From positions 4,160,001-4,224,000 of the forward strand of contig NZ_CP018870.1 of the NCBI RefSeq assembly GCF_001941845.1: DNA of 64,000 nt, read 5' to 3'. The notes below the pieces were generated by a model. The model was not told the DNA's origin, searched no databases, and saw only the letters and a list, made by a program, of their open reading frames with translations. Of this stretch, positions 26,283 to 34,109 are shown piece after piece; position 1 is the first letter of the stretch; the number at the start of each line of letters is the position of its first letter. Source of the DNA: Streptomyces sp. TN58 (GTDB lineage Bacteria; Actinomycetota; Actinomycetes; Streptomycetales; Streptomycetaceae). Position numbers and translations under genes: made by a program.

Positions 26283-28081
26283 TGGCCGGCCCCACCCCGG
26301 GCCCCACCCCGGCGCAGCCGCCTGCCGGAGGCGGCAACATCGACGTCAAGCCGTCGAGCTTGTGGACCGTCTCCGGCCGGGTCGCCGGTCAGCAGGACCC
26401 CATGATGCGAGGTGGGAACACACTCGTGCAGGAGCTGCAGAAGTACCCGGACGCCGGTGGGGCGGGCACCAGCGCCGAGAAGTTCGCGCAGGCCTACAAG
26501 AAGATAGGCAACCGCTGGCTGGAGGTGTTGGGCAAGAGCGTGGTCAGCATCGGGGGTGTCGCCGTCGGCTTCACGGAGACCGCCAACGCCTACACCAAGG
26601 CCGATGCGGCGGCCCACCCCAAGCCCGGGAAGGCCGCGGAGCAGCGCCCCCTGCCCACGGTCATCGACAAGGACCCCAAGTTCGCCAGCGTCCCCGACAT
26701 CAAGTGGGGTGATGACGACGGCGGAGACGACCTGATCCGCGGCGCGATGGAGGGCATACCGGAGATCGTCCGGGATGTTCTGCAGCCCGCCGCGAAGAAC
26801 ATCTTCCGCGTCGGCAAAGTGGCGGACGTCCACCCCTTCCCGCAGCAGCACTACCTCAACTCGCACTGCCACAGCTGGATGAACGCCTCGACCGTCCCGG
26901 GCAACACGGCGGCCGAGCTGACGAGCATCATCGGCACCATCACCAACCACGGCCGGGCCGACTGGGAAGCCGCCATGCGGACGTTCTGCAGTGCGCTGTG
27001 GGGCGCGACGGCCTGGGGGCAGTCCGGTCCGTCCCGGCACGGCTACCAGTGGGCGCACACCACCGGCCCGCACGGGGCACAGGTGGCCACGGGCAGTCAG
27101 CCGGTGATGGCCGTCCTGGCCGACGTGGCGATCAAGATCAGCGACTGTCTGCGCGAGTATGCGGAAGCCGCCGTCGAGCTGAACCACGACATCTCCGAAG
27201 AGCTCAAGCGAGCCATGAAGAAGGCCGCCATGAGCATCATCGACGACCTGGAGAAGGCCAAGGAGAAGCCCAGTCTCAAGACCATCGCCGGCGCCGTCAC
27301 CAGCGTGGCCAGCGGGGCGGGTGGCGCCGTCGGGCTCCTGCTGAAGTTCGACGTCAACACGGTCCTGAACCTGGACAAGGCCAAGCTCAACCGGATCGTG
27401 GACGAGTACACCGGCATCGTGGACGGCCTCACCACGCGCATGGAGGCGCTCCAGAAGGTCCTGGACGAAGCGCACATGAGTGCCCCGAAGTTCGAGGCCG
27501 GCGTAGCCCGCGCCCACGGCTTCGGCGCCCGGTCCCTGGAGGACTTCAAGAGCACCTCGCAGACCTGGCTGAAGATCGACTCGGCCACCGGCAAGTACGT
27601 GTTGGACTTGGCGGCCAACGAATACATGGCCGACGGCCACACGCTGGACAAGCACGTGGGGAAGACGGACGAGCAGCTGGCGCAGCGCCTGCGCGACCAG
27701 CAGGATCCACCTACGAACGCCTGGCCTCACGGGAAACCGACGATGAGAGCCTCCTCGGCCTTCCCGAACTATCAACGGGCACAAGAGCTCACCCAGTACA
27801 ACCTCAACCACAACGCTGCAGCGATCGATGCGTGGATCAAGGGTCCGCCGCCACCGCCCCAAAATGACGTGAGGACCTTCACGGCTACGGCGCCCAACGG
27901 CGAGATCAGCGGCCGCAGCGTGAGTAAGCAGCCGACCGACCCGACCGAACCGCTGTCGGGTTACAAGCAGGGTGGCCTACTTGCCAGGGCCGAGGAAGTG
28001 ACAGGTATCGACACGAGGATCAGGTACGACAGCAACCGAAATCCTCCCTTCACCGTCATGACGTCCATGCCCAGCAAGTGA
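26282..28081 (+). CDS. polymorphic toxin with C-terminal RNase A-like domain
   Basis: This 599-residue protein probably leaves the cell by type VII secretion. Residues 1-25 are Pro/Gly-rich; residues about 30-430 are mostly helical, with a WXG-like bundle first. Residues about 445-599 fit the bacterial CdiA-CT RNase A fold. GHTLDKHVGKTDEQLAQRL carries His458 and Arg469, spaced 11 apart as are His175 and Arg186 in the Yersinia kristensenii toxin. ASSAFPNYQRAQ and IDAWIKG follow, with Thr594 in VMTSMP near the end. The Tyr usually two residues after that Thr is Met here. The immunity paralogue follows after 16 nt. The domain call is from motif reading, not a search. Confidence 0.8.
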   Translation: MAGPTPGPTPAQPPAGGGNIDVKPSSLWTVSGRVAGQQDPMMRGGNTLVQELQKYPDAGGAGTSAEKFAQAYKKIGNRWLEVLGKSVVSIGGVAVGFTETANAYTKADAAAHPKPGKAAEQRPLPTVIDKDPKFASVPDIKWGDDDGGDDLIRGAMEGIPEIVRDVLQPAAKNIFRVGKVADVHPFPQQHYLNSHCHSWMNASTVPGNTAAELTSIIGTITNHGRADWEAAMRTFCSALWGATAWGQSGPSRHGYQWAHTTGPHGAQVATGSQPVMAVLADVAIKISDCLREYAEAAVELNHDISEELKRAMKKAAMSIIDDLEKAKEKPSLKTIAGAVTSVASGAGGAVGLLLKFDVNTVLNLDKAKLNRIVDEYTGIVDGLTTRMEALQKVLDEAHMSAPKFEAGVARAHGFGARSLEDFKSTSQTWLKIDSATGKYVLDLAANEYMADGHTLDKHVGKTDEQLAQRLRDQQDPPTNAWPHGKPTMRASSAFPNYQRAQELTQYNLNHNAAAIDAWIKGPPPPPQNDVRTFTATAPNGEISGRSVSKQPTDPTEPLSGYKQGGLLARAEEVTGIDTRIRYDSNRNPPFTVMTSMPSK

Positions 28082-28097
28082 GAAAGGCTCTTCGAAT

Positions 28098-28688
28098 ATG
28101 TCCATCGACCAGGCGTCCTGGGAAGCGGCGGTACGGCACCTCTATGAGGACGCGTTCTCGTTCAGTGCCACCGGTCCGCGTCAGCACGATGACTGGCAGG
28201 TTGACGTGCTCGCCGTCATGCAGCGCGCCGTTCCCGACCCGCGTGGCTGGGCCGGGCTCGACGACACCGCGAACAAGCGCTCTCAGGAGCACCCCGACTT
28301 CCCGTTCTGCCGTCCGTCTTTCAGGGACGATCCGTCCCGCCCCCTCACCCCAGCCGATGTCAGGGAACGTTTGTACGGGATCGACCGTGCGAGCGCCGAG
28401 AACCTCCTCCTCGCACTCACCGACGACGGCTGCACCCTGCGGAACCTCGCAAGGTTCACCGAGAGCTTCGACGAGCTGCAGAACATGGCGCGCACCATCC
28501 TCGCTCGCTACGGGGACACGTCCACCTGCTACACCAACGTCAGCCATATCGGACGCATCGGCACGCTGGACTTCACGGCCGCGACCAGCCACGGCTGGTC
28601 GCCGATGACCTTCTACGGGGAGGATTCCGGCCTGGTCGTCGTATCCGAGGCCGAGGTCGGTCTGTTCTGGACATTCGGTGACTACTGA
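28098..28688 (+). CDS. candidate cognate immunity protein, paralogue 3
   Basis: This 196-residue soluble protein is encoded 16 nt behind the RNase A-like toxin, the standard position of a cognate immunity gene, with AGAAAGG about 10 nt before the ATG. It is a close relative of the protein at 23997-24602, with long identical stretches such as FTESFDELQ. Differences cluster in the N-terminal third and around the segment preceding GWSPMTFYGEDSGLVV, a pattern expected if binding surfaces diverged. The C-terminus ends EVGLFWTFGDY. The family itself is unknown to me. Confidence 0.72.
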   Translation: MSIDQASWEAAVRHLYEDAFSFSATGPRQHDDWQVDVLAVMQRAVPDPRGWAGLDDTANKRSQEHPDFPFCRPSFRDDPSRPLTPADVRERLYGIDRASAENLLLALTDDGCTLRNLARFTESFDELQNMARTILARYGDTSTCYTNVSHIGRIGTLDFTAATSHGWSPMTFYGEDSGLVVVSEAEVGLFWTFGDY

Positions 28689-28689
28689 G

Positions 28690-28719
28690 CGCGCCTTCTG
28701 GTCGTTCAACGCGAATTGA
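28690..28719 (+). pseudogene. C-terminal scar of a fourth immunity gene
   Basis: Directly after the paralogue 3 stop, the frame RAFWSFNAN-stop repeats the end of paralogue 2 (VFWSFNAL-stop). At DNA level 18 nt (TTCTGGTCGTTCAACGCG) are identical to 25172-25189. This is best read as the last codons of a lost paralogue 2-type gene, left by deletion or recombination. An orphan toxin fragment starts 12 nt later. Confidence 0.6.
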
Positions 28720-28731
28720 GACAATGATCCG

Positions 28732-29031
28732 ATGCTGACCCGATCCGCCACCTACCCCGACCGGGAGACCGCACAGTGGGCCACCCAGCAGGTGGTGACC
28801 GCCAATGAGCAGGTCATCCACCGCTGGCTCGCCCAGGGAACGCGGGCCCGACTCACCATCGAGGCCGCCTGGCCGTCCCGTGAGGAGCCCGTCGGCCGGG
28901 TGCAGTTGGAGGCCATGCTCCTTGCCGGACAGGGGCCCGTCGACGTCCGCGCCGCCCGCGTCGTCCTGCGTCGCGAGCCGGACAGCCCGTACGGATTCGT
29001 CGTCCAGACCACCGTCCCGTTCTACCTGTAG
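28732..29031 (+). CDS. orphan RNase A-like toxin tip, N-terminally truncated
   Basis: This 99-residue frame matches the C-terminal two thirds of the bacterial RNase A-like domain. RSATYPDRETAQWATQQVV aligns with the toxin's SSAFPNYQRAQ region. VIHRWLAQG aligns with IDAWIKG, and YGFVVQTTVPFYL with the terminal VMTSMP strand. The His-x10-Arg segment is absent and an in-frame stop lies just upstream, so it cannot be a full enzyme. It may be a decayed gene or a silent tip cassette able to recombine onto a toxin backbone. The immunity gene behind it is intact, which favours the cassette view. Confidence 0.62.
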   Translation: MLTRSATYPDRETAQWATQQVVTANEQVIHRWLAQGTRARLTIEAAWPSREEPVGRVQLEAMLLAGQGPVDVRAARVVLRREPDSPYGFVVQTTVPFYL

Positions 29032-29043
29032 AGGCAACCGACC

Positions 29044-29700
29044 GTGCCCATGAAGCCCCTCGAACACGACCGGCGCTACGGCGAGCTCGATCAGGTGATG
29101 CGTGCCTACCTCGGCCAGCAGGGGGAGGACACGGCCGAGCGTCGCAGCCCTGCGCTGGACGCCTATCTGCGCCACACCTGGCACACCCGCCCCTGGGCGA
29201 TCGCGGAGGCGGAGCGCCAGCTGCGCGAGTACAGCCGGAATCCTCCGGGGCGCCTGCGGATCGACCTCGGCGAGTTCTACGCCGTCCCCGACGTCGGGAT
29301 TCCGCAGGCCGCGATCGGCGACTGGCTGCTCGTGCTCGCCGACCACCTCAAGCAGAGCGTCGAGGACGGCGAGGTGCCCCCGCCGGCGATCCCGCAGACG
29401 CACTGGGAGTGGCACGCGCGGTTCCCGGAGGCCGCCCAGCTGCTGGGCGGCTGGTTCTCGCAGGACATCGTCGACGAGTTCCCCGACCACGAGGCTGCGG
29501 TCGCGGACTACGCCGCCACCACCGACCCGCAGCTCGTCGCCCGTCTTGTCGGTGAGCTCCACGAGCTGATCGCCCTCCCGCTGGACGAGGGCGACTACGC
29601 CCTGGCCGCGGCGGAACTCGGCATGGAGGTCAACCCGCCCGAGCCGTTCTCGTACGGGGCGTGGTTCCAGTCGGTGGCGACCAGCCTGGCCGGCGGCTGA
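29044..29700 (+). CDS. CdiI-like contact-dependent inhibition immunity protein
   Basis: This 218-residue soluble protein resembles CdiI_2-type immunity proteins: a C-terminal helical block with ARFPEAAQLLGGWFSQDIVD, then FPDHEAAVADYAATTDPQLV. It is unrelated to the three paralogues upstream, so it should protect against a different RNase A-like toxin, presumably the one whose tip fragment precedes it by 12 nt. The start is GTG at 29044 with GAGG 9 nt upstream; ATG two codons later is possible. Gene order orphan tip-immunity is that of orphan modules in polymorphic-toxin loci. Confidence 0.72.
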   Translation: MPMKPLEHDRRYGELDQVMRAYLGQQGEDTAERRSPALDAYLRHTWHTRPWAIAEAERQLREYSRNPPGRLRIDLGEFYAVPDVGIPQAAIGDWLLVLADHLKQSVEDGEVPPPAIPQTHWEWHARFPEAAQLLGGWFSQDIVDEFPDHEAAVADYAATTDPQLVARLVGELHELIALPLDEGDYALAAAELGMEVNPPEPFSYGAWFQSVATSLAGG

Positions 29701-29866
29701 CCAGCCCGAAGAACCGCCGTACGCGGCTTCGATGCTGCCCGGCCGTGCCGCCGGCCTGCCGATTTCGCCTGCCCCCCGTACCGCCGGCCCGGTGTGGTTC
29801 CGGTCGCGGGCGTCGGGGCGTAGGCGCACTCTGGAGGGAACGGGTGACCCCTGGAGGTGATGCACC

Positions 29867-30139
29867 ATGGCCACGCTCGTCGGGTGGCATGTGGAGCTCG
29901 AATTCACCGAGGAGGGCCACCGCACCAGTGCGGCGGCCCTGGTAAGGCTCGGGGACGGCTCCGAGATCAGGGCGCGGGGCTACGCCTTGCGTCACCCCTC
30001 CGACCCGGAACAGATGAGGGTCGGGGAAGAGATCGCGGGTGCTCGTGCGCTCATGGATCTCGCGCAGCAGATGTTGCAGAAGGCCCACTCGGAGATCGAC
30101 GAGGCGACGGGCCGTCATTCATATCCGCTCAACCGCTGA
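29867..30139 (+). CDS. DUF1876 domain protein
   Basis: This 90-residue protein is of the DUF1876 family (relatives include mycobacterial Rv1738 and Rv2632c, linked to dormancy and possibly ribosome hibernation). Visible family features are WHVELEFTEEGHRTSAAALV at the start, the RARGYALRHPSD centre and the helical end IAGARALMDLAQQML. The ATG has GGAGG 9 nt upstream. It is monocistronic and ends at a bidirectional hairpin. The 166-nt gap before it separates it from the toxin locus and holds no further gene. Confidence 0.85.
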   Translation: MATLVGWHVELEFTEEGHRTSAAALVRLGDGSEIRARGYALRHPSDPEQMRVGEEIAGARALMDLAQQMLQKAHSEIDEATGRHSYPLNR

Positions 30140-30159
30140 GCGGCGGGCGGACCACCGGC

Positions 30160-30193
30160 CCGCTGAGGGGCTCCTGCCGGAGCCGCTCAGCGG
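30160..30193. terminator. bidirectional hairpin between DUF1876 gene and ABC permease
   Basis: CCGCTGAG and CTCAGCGG form the outer stem, and GGCTCC-TGCC-GGAGCC the inner hairpin. The right arm includes the permease stop codon (30187-30189). It can terminate both convergent transcripts. Confidence 0.78.
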
Positions 30194-30945
30194 GTCCTGC
30201 CGCGGAACAGGACGCCGGCCAGGGTGACGGCCGCGGCGGTGATGCCGGCGCACCAGGCCAGCGCCGTCCAGGGGGTGCTTCCGGCGGGCTGCGCGAGGAG
30301 CAGTGCGCGCAGGGACTCGATCACCGGGGTCAGCGGCTGGTTCTCGGCGAAGCCGTGCAGCCAGCTCGGCATGGTGTCGATCGGGACGAAGGCGCTGGAC
30401 GGGTACGGCAGGAACATCATCAGGAAGGTGAAGCCGCCCGCCGCCTCCGGCGTCTTCGCGAGCAGCCCGAGCGCGGCGGCCAGCCAGGAGATCGCCGTGA
30501 TGTACGCCAGCAGCAGGCCGGCGGCGGCCAGGAAGGCGGCCGGTCCGGTCTGGGGCCGGAAGCCGATGGCGAGGGCTACGGCGAGGACGAGGGTGGTGGA
30601 GAGCAGGTTGCGCAGGACGGAGGCGGCGACGTGCCCCGCCAGGATGGGGATGCCGCCGATGTCGAGGGTGCGGAAGCGGTCGATGACACCGGTCCGCATG
30701 TCGTCGGCGACGCTGACGGCGGTGGAGGCCGCGCCGAAGCCCGCGCAGAGCAGCATGGCGCCGGGGACCACGTACGTCACGTACTCCGTGCCGGTGTCGA
30801 TGGCCCCGCCGAAGAAGTAGACGAAGATCAGCATCAGCATGACGGGCAGCATCAGCGCGGCGATCAGGGCGTCCGGGCTGCGGCGGCTGATGCGCAGGCT
30901 GCGGCCGGCGAGGGCGAGGGCGCTCACGGGGGTGGCGGCGGTCAT
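30187..30945 (-). CDS. ABC-2 type transporter permease (DrrB-like)
   Basis: This 252-residue membrane protein has six hydrophobic segments and the ABC-2 architecture of daunorubicin-resistance DrrB proteins. Features are ALMLPVMLMLIFVYFFGGAI (helix 1), VTYVVPGAMLLCAGFGAAST, ITAISWLAAALGLLAKTPEA and the C-terminal PWTALAWCAGITAAAVTLAG. The conserved PFPSSAFVP-like loop appears as YPSSAFVPIDTMP. The ATG overlaps the stop of the ATPase gene by 4 nt, so the two are co-expressed as a drug exporter. Confidence 0.88.
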   Translation of the reverse strand: MTAATPVSALALAGRSLRISRRSPDALIAALMLPVMLMLIFVYFFGGAIDTGTEYVTYVVPGAMLLCAGFGAASTAVSVADDMRTGVIDRFRTLDIGGIPILAGHVAASVLRNLLSTTLVLAVALAIGFRPQTGPAAFLAAAGLLLAYITAISWLAAALGLLAKTPEAAGGFTFLMMFLPYPSSAFVPIDTMPSWLHGFAENQPLTPVIESLRALLLAQPAGSTPWTALAWCAGITAAAVTLAGVLFRGRTR

Positions 30946-31919
30946 CGGTCGGCTCCCGTCAGGGTGAGGAACACGTCGTCGAGGGTGGCGGTGCGGACGG
31001 CGAAGCGGTCCACGGTGGTGCGGTCGGGGTCGAGTTCGTCGAGCAGGGCGCGGACGTGGCCGGCGCTCCCGTCGGTGGCGACGCCGAGCGTGAGCTCGTC
31101 CGGGGCGAGGTGGACGGCGCGCGGGGCCAGGGCGTCGTAGGCGGCCTGTGTGGTGAGGGTGAGGTCCAGCCGGTGGCCGGCGACGCGCGCCTTGAGCTCG
31201 GCGGGCGTCCCCTCGGCGGCGATCCGTCCGTCGGCGAGGACGACGACGCGATCGGCGAGCCGGTCCGCCTCCTCCAGGTACTGCGTGGTGAGCAGCACGG
31301 TCGTGCCGTCGGCGCGCAGCTCCCGTACGAGTTCCCACAGGTCCTGGCGGCTGCGCGGGTCGAGGCCGGTGGTCGGCTCGTCGAGGAAGATCACCTCGGG
31401 TCGGGAGACGAGGCTCGCGGCGAGGTCGAGGCGGCGTCGCATGCCGCCCGAGTACGTCTTGGCCGTGCGCGCGGCGGCGTCGGCGAGTCCGAAGCGGGCG
31501 AGGAGCTCGTCGGCTCGAACGCGGGCGGCGCGCGGGGTGAGCCCGCTGAGCCGGCCCATCATGCGGAGCGTTTCGGCGCCGGTCTGGAGTTCGTCGACGG
31601 CCGCGAACTGTCCGGTGAGGCTGATGCGTTCGCGGACGCGCGCCTGTGCGGTGGCGGTGTCGTGGCCGGCGACGCGGGCGGTGCCGGCGTCGGGCGCGGT
31701 GAGGGTGGCGAGGATCCGGACGGTGGTGGTCTTCCCGGCGCCGTTGGGGCCGAGGAGGGCGAGGACGCTGCCGCGGGGGACGGCGAGGTCGATGCCGTCG
31801 AGGACGCGGACGTCGCCGTAGGACTTGGTCAGACCGGTGGCCTGGATTCCGAGGGTGTCGGCGCCGGTGGCGCGGGGGCCAGGTGCGCCGGTGACGCGTC
31901 CTGAGGCGTGCGTGGTCAT
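30942..31919 (-). CDS. ABC transporter ATP-binding protein (DrrA-like)
   Basis: This 325-residue exporter ATPase has Walker A LLGPNGAGKTTTVRIL, a Q-loop (SLTGQFAAVDE), the signature YSGGMRRRLDLAASL, Walker B VIFLDEPTTGLDP and a switch region. The C-terminal 80 residues are the extension seen in daunorubicin-resistance family ATPases. The start is ATG 31919 with GGGAG about 10 nt upstream. The gene is divergent from a TetR regulator, with two abutting palindromic operators covering the gap, so the exporter is probably TetR-repressed and ligand-induced. Confidence 0.92.
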   Translation of the reverse strand: MTTHASGRVTGAPGPRATGADTLGIQATGLTKSYGDVRVLDGIDLAVPRGSVLALLGPNGAGKTTTVRILATLTAPDAGTARVAGHDTATAQARVRERISLTGQFAAVDELQTGAETLRMMGRLSGLTPRAARVRADELLARFGLADAAARTAKTYSGGMRRRLDLAASLVSRPEVIFLDEPTTGLDPRSRQDLWELVRELRADGTTVLLTTQYLEEADRLADRVVVLADGRIAAEGTPAELKARVAGHRLDLTLTTQAAYDALAPRAVHLAPDELTLGVATDGSAGHVRALLDELDPDRTTVDRFAVRTATLDDVFLTLTGADR

Positions 31920-31943
31920 GAGGGATGTGCTCCCTTCTCCCTC

Positions 31944-31987
31944 TTCTGCGTATGCCTTACGCTCTTCTGTGTAAGTAATACACAGAA
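31944..31987. promoter_or_regulatory. two abutting palindromic operators between ABC exporter and TetR genes
   Basis: TTCTGTGTA-AGTAA-TACACAGAA (31965-31987) is a perfect dyad with 9-bp arms. A related weaker dyad, TTCTGCGTA-TGCCT-TACGC, covers 31944-31966 with the same 5-nt spacer. Centres are 21 bp apart, two helical turns. This is the expected binding site of the divergent TetR protein for control of both promoters. Confidence 0.82.
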
Positions 31988-32020
31988 CTAGGATGGGGGT
32001 CAATCGAGGAGTGGGCGGTC

Positions 32021-32812
32021 ATGGCGGAAGAGGACGACGAAGGCGCCGAGAACGGCGGTACCGGGCTTCCGGCCAGCCTGGAAATGGCCTGGGGCCTGCG
32101 CGAACGCCCCGGCAAGGGGCCGCGCCCCACGCTCACGCTGCCGCGCATCGTGGAGACGGCCGTGACACTGGCCGCCCGTGAGGGCATCGACGCCGTCTCC
32201 ATGGGGCGGGTGGCCAAGGAGCTGGGCGTCTCGACGATGTCCCTCTACCGGTACGTCACGGCCAAGGAGGAGCTCTACATCCTCATGTCGGACGCGGGCG
32301 TCGGCGCCCCGCCGGCGCTGCCGCCGGAGGCGGCGGGGTGGGGCTGGCGCGAGCTGCTGACGCAGTGGGCGTACGCGCAGCGGGCCGTCCTGATGGCCAA
32401 CCCCTGGATTCTGCGTATCCCGATCACCGGGGCGCCGGTCAGCCCGAACCAGCTGGCCTGGATGGAACGCGGGCTCGCGGCGCTGGCGGGCACCGGCATG
32501 AGCGAGGGCGAGAAGATCTCGACGATCATCCTCATCGGCGGCCTGGTCCGCAACGAGGCGACGATGGCCGCCGACATGATGGACGCCATCATCAAGTCGG
32601 GAGTCTCACCGGACCAGGTCCTGGGCCAGTACGTACGCACGCTGCGGCTGATGACCGCCCCGGACACCCACCCGGCGGTGACGCGACTGCTGGAGTCGGA
32701 CGCCTTCACGGGCTCCGACGAACCGGACTTCCAGTTCGGCTTCGGCCTCGGCCGCATCCTGGACGGCCTGGCGGCCCTGGTCGCGGGTCGGGAAGGGGCG
32801 GGGGAGGGCTGA
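32021..32812 (+). CDS. TetR/AcrR family regulator
   Basis: This 263-residue repressor-type protein has a DNA-binding domain after a 35-residue acidic leader: LPRIVETAVTLAAREGIDAV, then MGRVAKELGVSTMSLYRYVT with the recognition helix. The C-terminal ligand-binding domain (TetR_C-like) contains the conserved NPWILRIPITGAPVSPNQLA segment seen in regulators of drug exporters. It lies divergent to the DrrAB-like pair and should bind the dyads at 31944-31987. GAGGAG lies about 12 nt before the ATG. Confidence 0.9.
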   Translation: MAEEDDEGAENGGTGLPASLEMAWGLRERPGKGPRPTLTLPRIVETAVTLAAREGIDAVSMGRVAKELGVSTMSLYRYVTAKEELYILMSDAGVGAPPALPPEAAGWGWRELLTQWAYAQRAVLMANPWILRIPITGAPVSPNQLAWMERGLAALAGTGMSEGEKISTIILIGGLVRNEATMAADMMDAIIKSGVSPDQVLGQYVRTLRLMTAPDTHPAVTRLLESDAFTGSDEPDFQFGFGLGRILDGLAALVAGREGAGEG

Positions 32813-32880
32813 GGGGGAGGGGGGAGGGCTTAGGGGGCGGGGCTTCGGGAGGTGGGGCGGTGGCTTCGAGGGGGCGGGAG
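32791..32880 (+). other. G-tract region after the TetR gene
   Basis: This stretch carries about ten runs of three or more G on the plus strand in 90 nt, including GGGGG and GGGGGG, starting inside the last TetR codons. It could fold into G-quadruplexes or impede polymerase. I see no gene or hairpin terminator in it. Gene-free sequence continues to 33347 and is otherwise occupied by the dispersed repeat. Confidence 0.5.
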
Positions 32881-32899
32881 CCACCCCGGGCGGTGTCGG

Positions 32900-33219
32900 T
32901 GAGGTTCTGGGGGTTTCCCGTCAGTCCCATCGTCTCTCCGCGTCGGGCCGGCCCGTCAAGGGCGCTCCCGTTGGTCGCGTCGCTATGCGAGGGCCTTCGG
33001 CCCCCCTTGACCGACCGTCCCGCCACGGAAATCCGAAAGACTGCCGGGAAGCCCCCAGAGGAACGGGCCGGCCATCCAGAGACACCCAAGGCGGTCGGCG
33101 CCGCGCACCCGGAGCCAGGAGCGCCCCAAATCGCTACGCGCTCCCGAAGGATGGCGCCTGCGAGTCCCTGGGGCTGGGCATAAGCCGCCCCAGATCGCTA
33201 CGCGCTCCTCGATCACGCG
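32900..33219 (+). repeat. 320-bp inverted repeat, left copy (flanks the dioxygenase pair)
   Basis: This sequence is nearly identical to the reverse complement of 35360-35680 over its whole length, with scattered mismatches and small differences. It contains GACCGACCGTCCCGCCACGG and the tandem unit ATCGCTACGCGCTCC. Three units start at 33130, 33194 and 33257 (period 63-64), the last extending to about 33285. No transposase or terminal duplication is visible. Together the two copies bracket the dioxygenase genes. Confidence 0.85.
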
Positions 33220-33347
33220 TCCGCAAGCCTCTTGGGCTGGACATAGGCCGCCAGCGATCGCTACGCGCTCCTCGTCGACCGCGTCCGACCCGCCGAGTGT
33301 GTGCGGCTGCCCTGGCACGGGTGGACTTCGCCTCGGGCGTCACCCCC

Positions 33348-34109
33348 TCAGACGGGCGGCAGCAGGTCGCTTTCGCTGACGGTGTAGGTGAGGGAGGGGT
33401 ACAGGAAGTCGGTTTCGTGGTTCTCTCGGCGCCGAAGCCGGTAGAACTCGCGGCTCTGATCCTCGTCGGCCAGCGTGAGGCGCCCGCCCTGGGGGAGATG
33501 TGCGTGTCCGTCGTGGAAGCGAACGAGGGTCTTCGACGTACGGAACGTCACGCCCAGCCATTCGTTCTCCGCCGCCGGAGCATCCAGCACGATCTTGTGC
33601 TTGAGCCGCCGGTTCGAGGCCACGGAAAAGACGACCACGCTGTGGTGGCTGAGGGGCAAGTCGAATGTGGCGTCGGACTCCTTGGATTCGAAGACCAGCT
33701 TCCTTGGCGGGCCGGCTTCGGGGTGCCGGTAGCAGGAGAAGACGGCGATGAAGGAATCGTCGGCCAGATCCAGGGCCTGGTCGGAATGGCTGCCCATGGT
33801 TCGGTAGGCGTTTGTGTAGCTCTCGATGAGAGCATTGTTGAAACCGACCGGGAGGGCCGCACGCTCTTGGATCTGTTGCGCCAGCCATTCGTGCACCGGG
33901 CTGAAACGCTGGGTCGGATTGCTGTACCGAGTGGTGGTGCGTACGAGGGGCGTACCGTGCTCGTCGGCCCTCGTGAGCGTGCCACCTCGGCGGCCCTTTC
34001 CCACGTCCTCCCAAGGGGCCGACTCGGACAGTTCCGCAAAGAGGTTCCGCTCGAATGAGAGGGCGTACGAGCTGACCTCGTCCGTAATCCTAGGCGCGGG
34101 GGGCAACAT
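33348..34109 (-). CDS. AlkB-like 2-oxoglutarate/Fe(II) dioxygenase
   Basis: This 253-residue protein reads as a double-stranded beta-helix dioxygenase of the AlkB type. FNNALIESYTNAYRTMGSHS leads to the metal ligands His108 and Asp110 (HSD). His171 in RRLKHKIVL is the distal ligand. Arg190 in WLGVTFRTSK matches the 2-oxoglutarate-binding Arg of AlkB (LTFR). The substrate is unknown; AlkB relatives repair or modify alkylated nucleic acids. Its ATG lies 20 nt inside the end of the upstream dioxygenase gene with GGGAG before it, so the pair is coupled. It sits between inverted repeats. Confidence 0.72.
   Translation of the reverse strand: MLPPAPRITDEVSSYALSFERNLFAELSESAPWEDVGKGRRGGTLTRADEHGTPLVRTTTRYSNPTQRFSPVHEWLAQQIQERAALPVGFNNALIESYTNAYRTMGSHSDQALDLADDSFIAVFSCYRHPEAGPPRKLVFESKESDATFDLPLSHHSVVVFSVASNRRLKHKIVLDAPAAENEWLGVTFRTSKTLVRFHDGHAHLPQGGRLTLADEDQSREFYRLRRRENHETDFLYPSLTYTVSESDLLPPV

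Noticed and set aside
32900..33219. Insertion sequence with transposase
   Set aside because: The repeat pair is clear, but no transposase frame, DDE motif or target duplication is visible, so only a repeat is reported.
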